Below, piece by piece: positions 9,930 to 19,998 of a stretch of 56,581 nt of DNA; the stretch's first letter is position 1; each line of letters begins with the position of its first letter. The notes below the pieces were generated by a model that was not told the DNA's origin, searched no databases, and worked only from the letters and a program-made list of their open reading frames with translations. Source of the stretch: Lacticaseibacillus chiayiensis (GTDB taxonomy: Bacteria; Bacillota; Bacilli; Lactobacillales; Lactobacillaceae); assembly GCF_004123795.1 (NCBI RefSeq), contig NZ_MSSM01000007.1, positions 1 through 56,581 on the forward strand. The letters are read 5' to 3'. The translations under genes and the position numbers were made by a program.

Positions 9930-11759
9930 TTACTTCTTCAAATGATAACTGTAAGTGGCAATAATCACGTTCTCACGACTTGCAAACGCGGCACGCAAAC
10001 GGAAGTTGGTTTGATTGTGGAGAATATTTTGCCACTTCTTACGCGGTACGAACTGCGGAATCAGCACCGTGGTCGTGAAGTTGCGCTTAGCGGCGTTCCG
10101 CGCCACAATGTCAACGAAGCGAATGGTCGGTGCCTCGATCGAACGATACGACGAATGAATGTCGACAAACCGAACATCCGGAAAATCAGCGCGAAACTCA
10201 CTTTGCGTTTCTTTTTCCTTATTCGGATTCTCATCCATTGAGACATGCATTGCGATGACATAATCGCCGATAGATTGGGCGTAATTCAGCGCAGCGCGGG
10301 TCACCCGTGTCACATTGCCGACAAGCACAATGACGGTGCTACCATCATAATGGTGCTCCTCTACGTCTGCCGGCAGCCGTAATTGTGCCGCCACTTTTCC
10401 ATAGTGATCGTGAATTTTGTAAAACATAAAAATCGCCAGCGGCATCACGATGAAGAACGGCCAGATATCAAACAGCCGGTAAGCAAATAAGATGACCAGA
10501 ATTGCAAACGAAATCAAAGCGCCAGAAAAATTGGCGACCGTTTTGCCAATCCAGCCTTTGCCACGGTGACGGAACCAGTGAATGATCATCCCGGTTTGCG
10601 ATAGCGTAAACGGAATGAACACGCCTACCGCGTACAACGGAATCAAGCGCTCCGTAGATCCCTGGAAAATGATGATCAATGCGGCCGAGCCAAGCGCCAA
10701 AGTCAAAATCCCATTGGAATAACCCAGTCGATCACCGCGATCCAGGTACATATGCGGCATAAACTTATCCTTCGCCAAGTTGAAAGCTAAGACCGGAAAA
10801 GCCGAAAACCCTGTGTTGGCAGCAACAGCCAGAATTAACGCAGTCGCAAACTGGACGACATAATACATGATGCCGGTGCCGCCAAACGTTTCTTTGGCAA
10901 CCTGTGAAAGTACTGTCACCTTCGCCATCGGCACTAAACCATACCAGTAGTTCAAAAACGTAATACCGGCAAAGAAGAAGCCCAGAATGCCAGCCATAAT
11001 CGCTAAAGTCTTGGCCGCATTTTTTTCCTTAGGCAACTTGAAAAACGGCACCGCATTACTGATCGCTTCAACCCCAGTCAGTGAACTGGAACCGCTGGAA
11101 AAGGCCCGGAAAATCAACGCCATCGACACGCCGGGAATCGCAGCGCCAACCAGTGACGTTGCCTTGTAGGGAATGGCACCACTGACAACCTGATAAAGTC
11201 CCCACACGATCATCACCGTCATTACGAGCACAAACAGATAAACTGGAATCATAAGAAAGTTAGCCGATTCGCTCATGCCCCGTAAGTTCATGCCCATCAA
11301 AACAAAAATGATAATCAGCGAAATCGCCACTTGATGGCCATAAAGTGCTGGAATGGCACTGGTGATCGCCTCAGCACCAGCTGAGACAGAAACCGATACC
11401 GTCAGCATATAATCAATCAACAACGAAGCGCCTGCTGTTAAACCTGCGTTGCGGCCTAAGTTCTCGCTCGCAACAACATAAGCCCCGCCGCCACTGGGAT
11501 AGGCATGGATAATCTGCCGATATGAAAGTGTCAGCGAAATCAGCAAGACCAAAACGAACGCCGCAATCGGTAACGAATACCAAATTGCTGCGGCCGACAG
11601 TGTCGTAAGGACCAAGACAATCTGCTCGGTACCATAAGCCACACTGGACAAAGCATCTGACGATAGCATCGCCAGCGCCTTGAAAATGTTGAGTTGTTGT
11701 CCACCTTCCTCGGAAGATTTTAAAGGCCGGCCAATAAACAGCCGCTTCAAGTGAATCAT
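9930..11759 (-). CDS. kimA: KimA-type APC-superfamily potassium importer
   Basis: A 609-aa protein, the length of B. subtilis KimA (YdaO). The N-terminal block IGRPLKS...QLNIFKALAMLSSDALSSVAYGTEQI is the KimA signature, followed by about 12 membrane helices with the APC motifs YPSGGGAYVVASENLG and SSGSSSLTGVEAISNAVPFF. A C-terminal cytosolic domain (about residues 470-609) resembles a universal-stress-like fold and ends SYHLKK. KimA is a proton-coupled high-affinity K+ importer inhibited by c-di-AMP through that domain. The ATG has AGGAGAG in front. No ydaO-type c-di-AMP riboswitch could be recognised in the leader. Older annotations would call it an amino-acid permease; the close likeness to KimA makes K+ more likely. 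Confidence 0.85.
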   Translation of the reverse strand: MIHLKRLFIGRPLKSSEEGGQQLNIFKALAMLSSDALSSVAYGTEQIVLVLTTLSAAAIWYSLPIAAFVLVLLISLTLSYRQIIHAYPSGGGAYVVASENLGRNAGLTAGASLLIDYMLTVSVSVSAGAEAITSAIPALYGHQVAISLIIIFVLMGMNLRGMSESANFLMIPVYLFVLVMTVMIVWGLYQVVSGAIPYKATSLVGAAIPGVSMALIFRAFSSGSSSLTGVEAISNAVPFFKLPKEKNAAKTLAIMAGILGFFFAGITFLNYWYGLVPMAKVTVLSQVAKETFGGTGIMYYVVQFATALILAVAANTGFSAFPVLAFNLAKDKFMPHMYLDRGDRLGYSNGILTLALGSAALIIIFQGSTERLIPLYAVGVFIPFTLSQTGMIIHWFRHRGKGWIGKTVANFSGALISFAILVILFAYRLFDIWPFFIVMPLAIFMFYKIHDHYGKVAAQLRLPADVEEHHYDGSTVIVLVGNVTRVTRAALNYAQSIGDYVIAMHVSMDENPNKEKETQSEFRADFPDVRFVDIHSSYRSIEAPTIRFVDIVARNAAKRNFTTTVLIPQFVPRKKWQNILHNQTNFRLRAAFASRENVIIATYSYHLKK

Positions 11760-11995
11760 TTTCTAGACTCTCCTATTAACCCACACCGGTTTAAAAAATT
11801 GATAAATCGTAAACAAACATGCACTAGTGTACTCTAAATCTTGGCTCACGCCCACCTTGTCTCATCTTAACCTATATGGAGCATCGGGAACACCGGTCGT
11901 ATTGATCTTTGCCTACGTGTCATGAGTTGGTGCGAGATGAGTAAAAAAACTGCGAACAGACGACATTCTATCTGAGAGCCAAAGGGAGAGTTATA
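11760..11995. other. Intergenic leader of kimA, no gene seen
   Basis: This stretch upstream of kimA holds only short open frames on either strand and no riboswitch-like conserved blocks. It is followed by a repeat remnant and a full repeat up to the DUF1827 gene. Its promoter could not be placed with confidence. Confidence 0.5.
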
Positions 11996-12040
11996 ACGCG
12001 CTCGTCAGCCCAGAAACCGGACTGGTTCACGCTCACTTTA
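11996..12040 (-). repeat. Centre-deleted remnant of the palindromic repeat
   Basis: Reads ACGCGCTCGTCAGCCCAGAAACC then GGACTGGTTCACGCTCAC: the two outer arms of the 118-bp unit joined with the middle missing. It sits directly beside full copy 3, as if an old copy had collapsed by deletion between its arms. Confidence 0.6.
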
Positions 12041-12160
12041 ACGCGTTCGCCAGCCCAGAAACCTGCACATAAGGACCTCGAGCCTGAATGGCTGGGCTTG
12101 GGCCATTCAGGCTCGAGGTCACTTATACTCCGGTTTCTGACCGGGCTGGCTCACGCTCAC
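12041..12160 (-). repeat. Imperfect-palindrome repeat, copy 3
   Basis: Inverted orientation: opens ACGCGTTCGCCAGCCCAGAAACC, closes GGGCTGGCTCACGCTCAC. Here the inner arms are the most symmetric of all copies (GACCTCGAGCCTGAATGG / CCATTCAGGCTCGAGGTC, 18 bp), with GCTGGGCTTGG as loop. Its edge overlaps the stop codon of the DUF1827 gene. Confidence 0.85.
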
Positions 12161-12498
12161 TTTTCGATAATCACAACATCATGCACCTTTAATTTACGGT
12201 GAACTTCGTGTTCGATTTCGCTTTTGGCAGCGTGGTTGATTTTCAACTCGGCTTTTGGCGTGTCTGGCATTAATTTTTCAAGAACAAAATCGATCTCATC
12301 ATCTTTGATAGTGCGCTTGTCATGGGTCAGAACAATATCGATTTGGTTGAAGCCTTCCACATAATAAACGTGCACCGAACCCAACGTGTAAAGTTCGAAG
12401 TACTTGACTGGCTTGCGACTGTATAAAAAACGCATAGTGTACGGAAGCATCTTGTGCAAGCTGGCATTAAGCCGAATGGGGTTTTGAATCAGTTTCAT
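12157..12498 (-). CDS. DUF1827-family protein
   Basis: A 113-aa basic/acidic mixed soluble protein starting MKLIQNPIRLNASLHKMLPYT and ending HDVVIIEK. The pattern RFLYSRKPVKYFELYTLGSVHVYYVE resembles DUF1827 proteins of lactobacilli and enterococci, whose function is unknown. No membrane segment or catalytic motif is seen. The ATG is preceded by AGGAGGG at a good distance. The TGA stop lies inside the outer arm of a palindromic repeat, so the end of the gene has been reshaped by it or abuts it exactly. Confidence 0.7.
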   Translation of the reverse strand: MKLIQNPIRLNASLHKMLPYTMRFLYSRKPVKYFELYTLGSVHVYYVEGFNQIDIVLTHDKRTIKDDEIDFVLEKLMPDTPKAELKINHAAKSEIEHEVHRKLKVHDVVIIEK

Positions 12499-12670
12499 GT
12501 AACTCGTCCCTCCTGTCTGACGTTGATGAAAATAACCATTACAAATATTTAAGCTGTTGACTAATTTTATTTTACCAAGGAAACCCAGTCAATGCCTATG
12601 ATAACGCTTAAGGCAACTCTGAGCGTATGCCAGGATCCACGTTTTAACCGCGCCATGCCGCATTTCCAAC

Positions 12671-12700
12671 ACAAAAACACCAGCGAAACCGCTGGTGTTT
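12671..12700 (-). terminator. groESL terminator
   Basis: AAACACCAGCG (12675-12685) and CGCTGGTGTTT (12690-12700) form an 11-bp stem with an AAAC (GTTT) loop, followed on the minus strand by a T-rich tract. Confidence 0.85.
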
Positions 12701-12733
12701 TCTCTGTGTTTCTTTTTTTAATTTAGGACGAAA

Positions 12734-14377
<1,644 letters not shown>

Positions 14378-14403
14378 TCACCTCAAAATTGATCGATTAT
14401 TTT

Positions 14404-14685
14404 TTACGCAATTGCCATAATGTCTTTTTCGTGCAGTACGAGGTAGTCTTGACCTTCATACTTTACTTCAGAGCCGGCGTATTTGTCGTATAATACAGTA
14501 TCGCCAACTTTAACGCCCATTGGCAGACGCTTGCCTTCCGGTGTTAAAGCGCCTTCACCTACTGCGACAACTTCGCCTGTTTGCGGCTTTTGCTTGGCAT
14601 TATTGGCTAAAACAATGCCACCGACAGTCTGTTCCTCTTCTTCAACGACCTCGACAATCACGCGATCTCCTAATGGTTTTAACAA
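14404..14685 (-). CDS. groES: Co-chaperonin GroES (Hsp10)
   Basis: A 93-aa lid protein of the GroEL chamber. It shows [11 protein letters not shown], the mobile loop [23 protein letters not shown] and the roof/core segment [24 protein letters not shown]. The start is TTG (14683-14685), supported by GGAGGGA just upstream and by family length. It is first in the groES-groEL operon behind a sigma-A promoter and CIRCE element. Confidence 0.98.
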   Translation of the reverse strand: MLKPLGDRVIVEVVEEEEQTVGGIVLANNAKQKPQTGEVVAVGEGALTPEGKRLPMGVKVGDTVLYDKYAGSEVKYEGQDYLVLHEKDIMAIA

Positions 14686-14714
14686 GGCAATCCCTCCACA
14701 TTACATTTTTTGAT

Positions 14715-14741
14715 TTAGCACTCGCTGTGTCTAAGTGCTAA
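14715..14741. promoter_or_regulatory. CIRCE operator (HrcA binding site) of groESL
   Basis: TTAGCACTC (14715-14723), 9-nt spacer, AAGTGCTAA (14733-14741). This matches the CIRCE consensus TTAGCACTC-N9-GAGTGCTAA with one change in the right arm. HrcA binding here represses groESL until heat or misfolding stress. Confidence 0.95.
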
Positions 14742-14752
14742 CTACAAAAGTA

Positions 14753-14781
14753 ACTATAACGAGTTTTCCGGGTGAATGCAA
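14753..14781 (-). promoter_or_regulatory. groESL sigma-A promoter
   Basis: On the minus strand TTGCAT (14781-14776), 17-nt spacer, TATAGT (14758-14753). The CIRCE element begins about 11 nt downstream and covers the expected transcription start, as in other HrcA-controlled groE promoters. Confidence 0.8.
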
Positions 14782-14797
14782 CCCCCAAACCCGGGAA

Positions 14798-14806
14798 TGT
14801 TATACT
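14798..14806 (+). promoter_or_regulatory. Extended -10 promoter of the CPBP gene
   Basis: TGTTATACT, with TATACT at 14801-14806, lies about 37 nt before the ATG. It is divergent from groESL with only about 40 bp between the two promoters. Confidence 0.5.
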
Positions 14807-14842
14807 AATTTCAGATATTTTTTCAAAGGAGTCGTTCCCTAT

Positions 14843-15487
14843 ATGTCACTGCAAAAACATGCCTTTTCTGTTATCAGCGCTTACCTCGTCACTTTTATCG
14901 CTAATCTTTTGATTTTCCAATTCATGCCAGTTGGGTGGCTCAGCCTTGGCATTGTGACCCTAATCAGCGTCATTGCAATGATTGCTGCAGTGTACAGTGA
15001 ACGGCAGCTGGTCATTGCCAACGCGATTGAAGCCCCTGGCGTCCTCGCCCCACAACAGCGCGTTTTCTGGGGTGTCATCGGCATCGCCGGTGTGTTGGCG
15101 GCCCAATTAGTCGGTTCGTGGCTTGAAATGTTTCTTTTTAAAATGCCGCAAACCAATAGCCAGATTCATCAACAGCTTTCAAGCATGACCACCAATCCAT
15201 GGTACTTTTTGGCAATCGGCCTCGCCATCCCCATTCTAGAAGAGTTGGCTTTTCGTAAGGTCCTGTTTGGCAATTTGGTTAATGTAACCGGCGTTTTCGG
15301 CGGTGCTTTAATTGCCAGTCTGTTATTCGCCTTGACCCAACCAGGCGGCCACTGGCTCAGCGCAACCTTGGTCGGATTGGTTCTGGCGTATGACTACCGC
15401 CACACCGGCGCCATCAGCACGGCCATCATCGCACATGTCGGCGCACTATGGGTTGTTTGGCTGTATTACATTGCTCACGCGCTGTAA
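14843..15487 (+). CDS. CPBP (CAAX/Abi) family membrane protein, YdiL-like, with altered motif 2
   Basis: A 214-aa protein with about six to seven hydrophobic segments. CPBP motif 1 is EELAFR (EExxxR) and motif 3 is the His of IIAHVGALW. Motif 2, normally FxxxH, reads FALTQ, so the metal-ligand His is replaced by Gln; a His occurs three residues later (PGGHW). In B. subtilis the CPBP protein YdiL is next to groESL, and the same arrangement is seen here. Family members are intramembrane proteases or bacteriocin-immunity proteins. The start (ATG 14843) follows AAAGGAG; the frame is open further upstream but with no site. Activity as a protease is uncertain because of the motif-2 change. Confidence 0.8.
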   Translation: MSLQKHAFSVISAYLVTFIANLLIFQFMPVGWLSLGIVTLISVIAMIAAVYSERQLVIANAIEAPGVLAPQQRVFWGVIGIAGVLAAQLVGSWLEMFLFKMPQTNSQIHQQLSSMTTNPWYFLAIGLAIPILEELAFRKVLFGNLVNVTGVFGGALIASLLFALTQPGGHWLSATLVGLVLAYDYRHTGAISTAIIAHVGALWVVWLYYIAHAL

Positions 15488-15527
15488 ACGTAATCGAATA
15501 TTAATCTCGTCGGCCCGCAAAATCTCC

Positions 15528-15533
15528 TATAAT
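15528..15533 (+). promoter_or_regulatory. Putative -10 box of the LCP gene
   Basis: TATAAT, 36 nt before the LCP ATG; the -35 region is weak. AAAGGAG precedes the start codon. Confidence 0.4.
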
Positions 15534-15569
15534 GGGAAATAACGTTTTTTATAAAGGAGCCGTTTAAAC

Positions 15570-16628
15570 ATGGAGACCCGTTCAAATCATCGCCACCGTC
15601 AACAGCCTAAACGTTTTCGTTGGGGACGCCTCATCGGCCTAATCGTCATTGTCGGCTTGTTCACAGTCGGCGCCTATGCCTTGCGCCTTTACAGCCAGGC
15701 AAAATATGCGATCGATAATACCTACCATGCCACCAAACACGTCAGCACGAACATCGCCCAAAAGAAACCATTTTCCATACTCCTACTCGGGGTCGACACG
15801 GGGGCTGAAGGGCGGGTTGATAAAGGCAATTCTGACAGCATGATTGTGGCCGTCATTAATCCGAAAACCAACAAAACAACCATGGTCAGCATCCCGCGCG
15901 ATACCGCTGCTGAATTGATTGGCACCAAAGAATTTAATATGCAAAAAGTCAACGCTGCATACAATGTCGGCGGTTCGGATATGGCTATCAACACAGTCTC
16001 CAAACTTGTGAATGTCCCGATTTCTTATTATCTGACGATCAACATGGGCGCGCTGGAAAAAATCGTCAATGCGGTCGGTGGGGTTGACGTTGATGTCCCG
16101 TTTTCATTCCAGGATCCTTACACCGGTAACCAGAAATTCAAGAAAGGCCACATGCATTTAAATGGCAGCATGGCACTTGCCTACTCGCGAATGCGCCATG
16201 CTGATCCGGAAGGTGATTATGGCCGTCAAAAGCGTCAACAACAAGTGATCAAGGCAATTTTGAAAAAAGCCATTTCTGTCGGCTCGCTTGGCAACTTCAC
16301 CAAGCTCATGGACACAATTTCCAAAAACATCGCGACCAATCTGAGTTTTGCCGATATGCAAAGCATTTTCCTGAATTATCGTGGCGCCGCCAAAACCATT
16401 TCGACTGATCGTCTTAAAGGCGTTAATGCATGGGTCGGCGACGGCGCTTATCAAATTGCATCAGACGCCGAAATGCAGCGAGTTTCCAATAAGCTTCGCA
16501 AAGCCCTGGGCCTGCAAACCGAACCCATCAGCAACGAAGAAACCAAACAAAATGCCAAAAACCCCCAGTTTAATTTCAAGGCGACAACGAATCAGAATTA
16601 CATTATCTACACGCCGTATGATCGTTAA
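15570..16628 (+). CDS. LytR-CpsA-Psr (LCP) family glycopolymer ligase
   Basis: A 352-aa protein with a basic cytoplasmic N-terminus (RSNHRHRQQPKRFRWGR), one membrane helix (about residues 21-41) and an extracellular LCP domain. Signature motifs are present: LLLGVDTG, NSDSMIVAVINPKTNKTTMVSIPRDT, and AYSRMRHADPEGDYGRQKRQQQVI with the Arg and Asp residues that hold polyprenyl pyrophosphate. LCP enzymes attach wall teichoic acid or polysaccharide to peptidoglycan at the outer membrane face. It is a single-gene unit, with a terminator after it. Confidence 0.92.
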   Translation: METRSNHRHRQQPKRFRWGRLIGLIVIVGLFTVGAYALRLYSQAKYAIDNTYHATKHVSTNIAQKKPFSILLLGVDTGAEGRVDKGNSDSMIVAVINPKTNKTTMVSIPRDTAAELIGTKEFNMQKVNAAYNVGGSDMAINTVSKLVNVPISYYLTINMGALEKIVNAVGGVDVDVPFSFQDPYTGNQKFKKGHMHLNGSMALAYSRMRHADPEGDYGRQKRQQQVIKAILKKAISVGSLGNFTKLMDTISKNIATNLSFADMQSIFLNYRGAAKTISTDRLKGVNAWVGDGAYQIASDAEMQRVSNKLRKALGLQTEPISNEETKQNAKNPQFNFKATTNQNYIIYTPYDR

Positions 16629-16641
16629 CATTTCTGCAAGC

Positions 16642-16685
16642 AAAAACCGCCTACCGACTTATTTCGTCGATGGCGGTTTTTCTAT
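16642..16685. terminator. Bidirectional terminator between LCP gene and ABC permease gene
   Basis: AAAAACCGCC (16642-16651) pairs with GGCGGTTTTT (16672-16681). It separates two convergent genes and has A- and T-tracts on both sides. Confidence 0.8.
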
Positions 16686-16723
16686 GCCCTGAAATAGCAC
16701 CAACATGTTTCTTGGTTCCAAAG

Positions 16724-17767
16724 TTATCTAGCTGCCATTTGCTCTTGCGCACGCTCGCGTTGCATCCACCAGAAACCGAGTGCAACAATGCAAGCGATGG
16801 AGACGCTGTACGACAGTAATTCATTTTGGAACAGCCAGTTACCAAAATTGTACGGGACGACAATGAGGGCATAGACAAAAATGACCCATCGTAGTTTTGG
16901 CAATAATAAGATTTCGCCTTCGTTTTCCAAAGAAATGCGGTCAAATAACCACCGAGTGATCCAGTAAACAGCCGCACTGGCTACGAATGCCACAACAAAT
17001 AGAAATAGAAAGAACTGATCGCCATGTGACCGAAGTAACCGATAAGAATGGTTAATCATCACCGTATTGATTAAAAAGTGCTGAACCGCACTCATGCCAA
17101 TCCAACCACCGAGAAGACCAAAGACAAACATGCCAAACAAGGAAGCAAATATACTGCCAACCGCAACACCTGCAGTGAACATGAAACTGTTAACAGCCAG
17201 ATTCGTCATGAGAAGTCCTAAGACATTGAGCCAGCTGATCCCAACATACGTGGCTGGAATGCCTGCAAAATAGCCAAGCAGCGTGATGCCAACGCCAAGT
17301 GTGGTCGCCCCCAGAAGACATGAAAGCCCGTACCAGTAACGGGTAGCAAAGAGTTGCTTTCGTTTAAAGCGGCTTTTAAAGACGGCCGCATTAAAACTGC
17401 TTGCCTGATCCATCCCGGCCAAGACCAATCCGAAGAGTAATGGGACAACATAACTGATGATTGTCACAATTCGGCTGACTAACGAGGGAACGTATAAGTG
17501 ATTCCGCATTGGTTTAATCAAATAATGCTGATCCTCAAGGTAATCTGAATAACTCTTGTTGACGTAAAAATCATCTTTATTTTTAGCCGCTTGCTTTTTG
17601 GTTGAGATAAATTCAGCGTAACTCATGTTATACTTCTGCTGATTATGGTAGTTTTGCAATGTGTCGCCTAAGTTAAATAATGTTACAAGGACAACAAAAA
17701 CAAACATCACACGCACAACTGCCTTATGTCTGATATGAACAAGTTTCAGTAACTGATGGTCACCCAT
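16724..17767 (-). CDS. ABC transporter permease-like membrane protein (YtrA-type operon)
   Basis: A 347-aa protein with one N-terminal helix (about 18-36), a long outside loop (about 40-85, rich in Lys/Tyr/Asp) and five or more further helices. The layout fits ABC-2-type permeases of GntR/YtrA-controlled operons. It follows the ATPase gene with no gap (ATPase stop at 17768), so the two make one transporter. Such systems often export or respond to cell-wall-active agents; the substrate here is not known. No sequence motif identifies it more closely. Confidence 0.7.
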   Translation of the reverse strand: MGDHQLLKLVHIRHKAVVRVMFVFVVLVTLFNLGDTLQNYHNQQKYNMSYAEFISTKKQAAKNKDDFYVNKSYSDYLEDQHYLIKPMRNHLYVPSLVSRIVTIISYVVPLLFGLVLAGMDQASSFNAAVFKSRFKRKQLFATRYWYGLSCLLGATTLGVGITLLGYFAGIPATYVGISWLNVLGLLMTNLAVNSFMFTAGVAVGSIFASLFGMFVFGLLGGWIGMSAVQHFLINTVMINHSYRLLRSHGDQFFLFLFVVAFVASAAVYWITRWLFDRISLENEGEILLLPKLRWVIFVYALIVVPYNFGNWLFQNELLSYSVSIACIVALGFWWMQRERAQEQMAAR

Positions 17768-18655
17768 TTAACCCACCTCCGCATGTTTTTTCCGAAATTC
17801 AACTTTAAACAAATCCGACAACGACAGTGGCAGGCTTTCATTTAAGACCGGCTGCTCAGCTTCTAGTGACGCTTGCACATCTGGCGTAAAATCAGGGAAA
17901 ACGACTTCGATGACGCGCCCACGAATGTTCAAAATACGTCCGTGTTGTTTAATCACCGCTGGAATTTCCTTGGTCCGGAATACGAGCTGCAATTTCACTG
18001 CTTGCTGGCGCACGTTTTCCAAGGTGAGATCGCGACTGATGCGACCTTCCTTGACGAATAAAACGCGATCGGATAAACCGTCTAATTCAGCAAGGTTATG
18101 AGACGCGATCAAAAACGTCCGCTGCCCATCAGCCACCGCATCCACCACCAAATTAACGATCCGCTCGCGAATCAGCACATCCAGCCCATCAAATGGCTCA
18201 TCAAGGAAAACATACGGCGCCTGACTTGCCAAAGCCAGCGCTACCATGACCAACGCCTGATACCCTTTGGATAAGCTCTGTAATCGCTGACCGCCTGCTA
18301 ATCCGAATTTTTTAATAAGTCGTGAAAAGGTGCTTTGGTCAAATGACGGGTACAGCAAAGCGTAAGTAGTCGCAATCTTGGCCAACGCATACTTGCGGAA
18401 AAACAAATGCTGTTGATCAAGGTAAAAAATGGCTGCTCGTTGCGGTGATTCCTTTGTTAGATCATGATGATCCAACATGACGGTGCCGCCGTTCGGAATG
18501 TACTGACGCGTGATAGTGCGAAAAATCGTGGTTTTGCCGATACCATTCGGACCCACTAAGCCGACAATTTGGCCTGGCATTAACGAAAAACTGATATCCC
18601 GCAAGACTTCTCGGTTGCCGATCTTTTTTTGTAATTTGGTTACGGTTAAGCTCAT
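17768..18655 (-). CDS. ABC transporter ATP-binding protein
   Basis: A 295-aa ATPase with Walker A GPNGIGKTT, a signature helix LSKGYQALVMVALALA (variant LSKGY, seen in YtrB/EcsA-like exporters), Walker B YVFLDEPFDGLD and the switch His in LIASHNLAEL. A C-terminal extension of about 80 residues follows the domain. The frame is open to 18685, but ATG at 18653-18655 has GGAGG in front and overlaps the regulator stop as ATGA. Middle gene of a GntR-ATPase-permease operon. Confidence 0.88.
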   Translation of the reverse strand: MSLTVTKLQKKIGNREVLRDISFSLMPGQIVGLVGPNGIGKTTIFRTITRQYIPNGGTVMLDHHDLTKESPQRAAIFYLDQQHLFFRKYALAKIATTYALLYPSFDQSTFSRLIKKFGLAGGQRLQSLSKGYQALVMVALALASQAPYVFLDEPFDGLDVLIRERIVNLVVDAVADGQRTFLIASHNLAELDGLSDRVLFVKEGRISRDLTLENVRQQAVKLQLVFRTKEIPAVIKQHGRILNIRGRVIEVVFPDFTPDVQASLEAEQPVLNESLPLSLSDLFKVEFRKKHAEVG

Positions 18656-19020
18656 CTTTGATGTTCCTCCTTTTCGGTCAGCCATGCCTGTAGCGTTGCC
18701 AAACCGATGCCTAGGCTTTGTGCTTCAACCACCAACGCGTCGAATTTTGGTCGAAAAGCTGCTACGGTAGTTGAATTTGCGTGTTTTAAGGGCTCAGCCA
18801 CAAATGATCCGCGCCCGGGTTCAACGTAAATCACGCCGTCTGCCTCTAGTTGCTTATAGGCTTTGGCGATGGTATTGGGATTCAGCTGTTCTTGCTTAGC
18901 CATTTCCCGCACCGATGGCAGCTTATCGCCAGGCTGCATAATGCCTTGCAAAATGCGCGTTTTAATCTGCAACACCAAACGTTCATAGTACGCCAAATGT
19001 GTGTACGGCTCGGTTGCCAT
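18652..19020 (-). CDS. GntR-family regulator, YtrA subfamily
   Basis: A 122-aa protein with an N-terminal winged helix (YERLVLQIKTRILQGIMQPGDKLPSVREMAKQEQLNPNTIAKAYKQLEADGVIYVEPGRGSFVA, split here by its helices) and a short C-terminal helical tail of about 45 residues, as in YtrA rather than the long-effector GntR groups. The start ATG (19018-19020) follows AAAGGAGG. It is first in the operon and a palindrome overlaps its promoter, so autorepression is likely. The inducer is unknown. Confidence 0.85.
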   Translation of the reverse strand: MATEPYTHLAYYERLVLQIKTRILQGIMQPGDKLPSVREMAKQEQLNPNTIAKAYKQLEADGVIYVEPGRGSFVAEPLKHANSTTVAAFRPKFDALVVEAQSLGIGLATLQAWLTEKEEHQR

Positions 19021-19043
19021 AACGGTGCCTCCTTTCGTACTAC

Positions 19044-19059
19044 GTGTACTATTATACAC
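19044..19059. promoter_or_regulatory. Palindromic operator overlapping the -10 box of the GntR-ABC operon
   Basis: GTGTACTATTATACAC: arms GTGTA/TACAC, with TATAAT on the minus strand between them. A second partial GTAC-rich arm lies on both sides. YtrA-type regulators bind such palindromes at their own promoter, so it is a likely autoregulatory site. That link is an inference. Confidence 0.6.
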
Positions 19060-19080
19060 GGTACACATAACAACGCAAGA

Positions 19081-19108
19081 AAAAAGCCGCTCACTTTACA
19101 TGAGCGAC
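19081..19108 (-). terminator. rex terminator
   Basis: On the minus strand GTCGCTCA (19108-19101) pairs with TGAGCGGC (19093-19086), followed by TTTTTTC. Confidence 0.75.
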
Positions 19109-19126
19109 GCATTTTCTCTTATTTGA

Positions 19127-19780
19127 TTAAGCTTCCGGTTCGTTGAGCGTTGGCCCATAATGTTCTAGGAAGTAAATCAAGGTCTGTAGTTCCGTTGCCA
19201 AATCAACATTTTGTACCCGTACATAGCTAGGCACCGAAATGCGAATCGGGGTGAAGTTCATGATCCCCTTAATTCCGGCCTTAACCAAATCATCGGTGAT
19301 ATGCTGGGCAGCATCGATTGGCACCGTCAAAATCACGATTTCAATCTGCTGATCTTTAATTTGCTTAATCATTTCATCCATGGGATAAATGGGCACCCCA
19401 CTTTGAATGGTTCCAGCTAAATCAGGGTTGATATCGAAACCGGCACTAATCCGAATGTTGTTGGCCTGTCGAAAATTGTAATTCAACAGGGCGTGGCCAA
19501 GATTGCCGACACCAACCAACCCGACGCTGGTTAGTCGATCCTGATTCAGAATCTTTTTAAAGAATTTCAGCAAATCGTTGACGTCATAGCCGTAGCCGCG
19601 TTTGCCCAATGCACCGAAATAAGAAAAATCACGCCGAATCGTTGCCGAGTCAACTTTCACCGCGTCCGACAGTTCAGTTGAGCTGATCTTGGTTGTCCCG
19701 GAATTCGCCAAGAAATTCAAATATCGGTAGTACACGGGTAGGCGTTTCGCCGTTGCTTTGGGGATGATTGTTTCCGCCAT
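19127..19780 (-). CDS. rex: Redox-sensing transcriptional repressor Rex
   Basis: A 217-aa regulator with an N-terminal winged helix ([52 protein letters not shown]) and a Rossmann domain with the NADH-binding [13 protein letters not shown]. Rex senses the NADH/NAD+ ratio and derepresses fermentation genes when NADH is high. The start (ATG 19778-19780) follows AGGAGG; the frame is open about 33 codons further but without a site. Its place between groESL and an ABC-F gene is as in B. subtilis (ydiH). Confidence 0.96.
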   Translation of the reverse strand: MAETIIPKATAKRLPVYYRYLNFLANSGTTKISSTELSDAVKVDSATIRRDFSYFGALGKRGYGYDVNDLLKFFKKILNQDRLTSVGLVGVGNLGHALLNYNFRQANNIRISAGFDINPDLAGTIQSGVPIYPMDEMIKQIKDQQIEIVILTVPIDAAQHITDDLVKAGIKGIMNFTPIRISVPSYVRVQNVDLATELQTLIYFLEHYGPTLNEPEA

Positions 19781-19953
19781 GTAAGCAAGCCTCCTGTAGA
19801 AGTATTCCCATGCAGAACATGTGAACTGTCCAACATAGTATCTTCTGCTAATATTAGCTGGTTTATGGCTTGAACGCAAGCGGATACATCTTCACAAGCA
19901 CATTTTATTGTGCGAACGCATCATCAGGGAACGCACGCCCATGAACGAAACTA

Positions 19954-19962
19954 TGGTATATT
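19954..19962 (+). promoter_or_regulatory. Extended -10 promoter for the ABC-F gene
   Basis: TGGTATATT with TATATT at 19957-19962, about 36 nt before the GTG start. Confidence 0.45.
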
Positions 19963-19998
19963 AAGTCTTAACGATTAATTGTGAAAGAAGGTATTCCT

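Noticed and set aside
11760-11995. Possible c-di-AMP riboswitch before kimA
   Set aside because: None of the conserved ydaO blocks could be found by eye.
19885-19925. Inverted repeat TTCACAA...TTGTGCGAA before the ABC-F gene, considered as a Rex site
   Set aside because: The arms are in the wrong order for the Rex consensus (TTGTGA..TCACAA).
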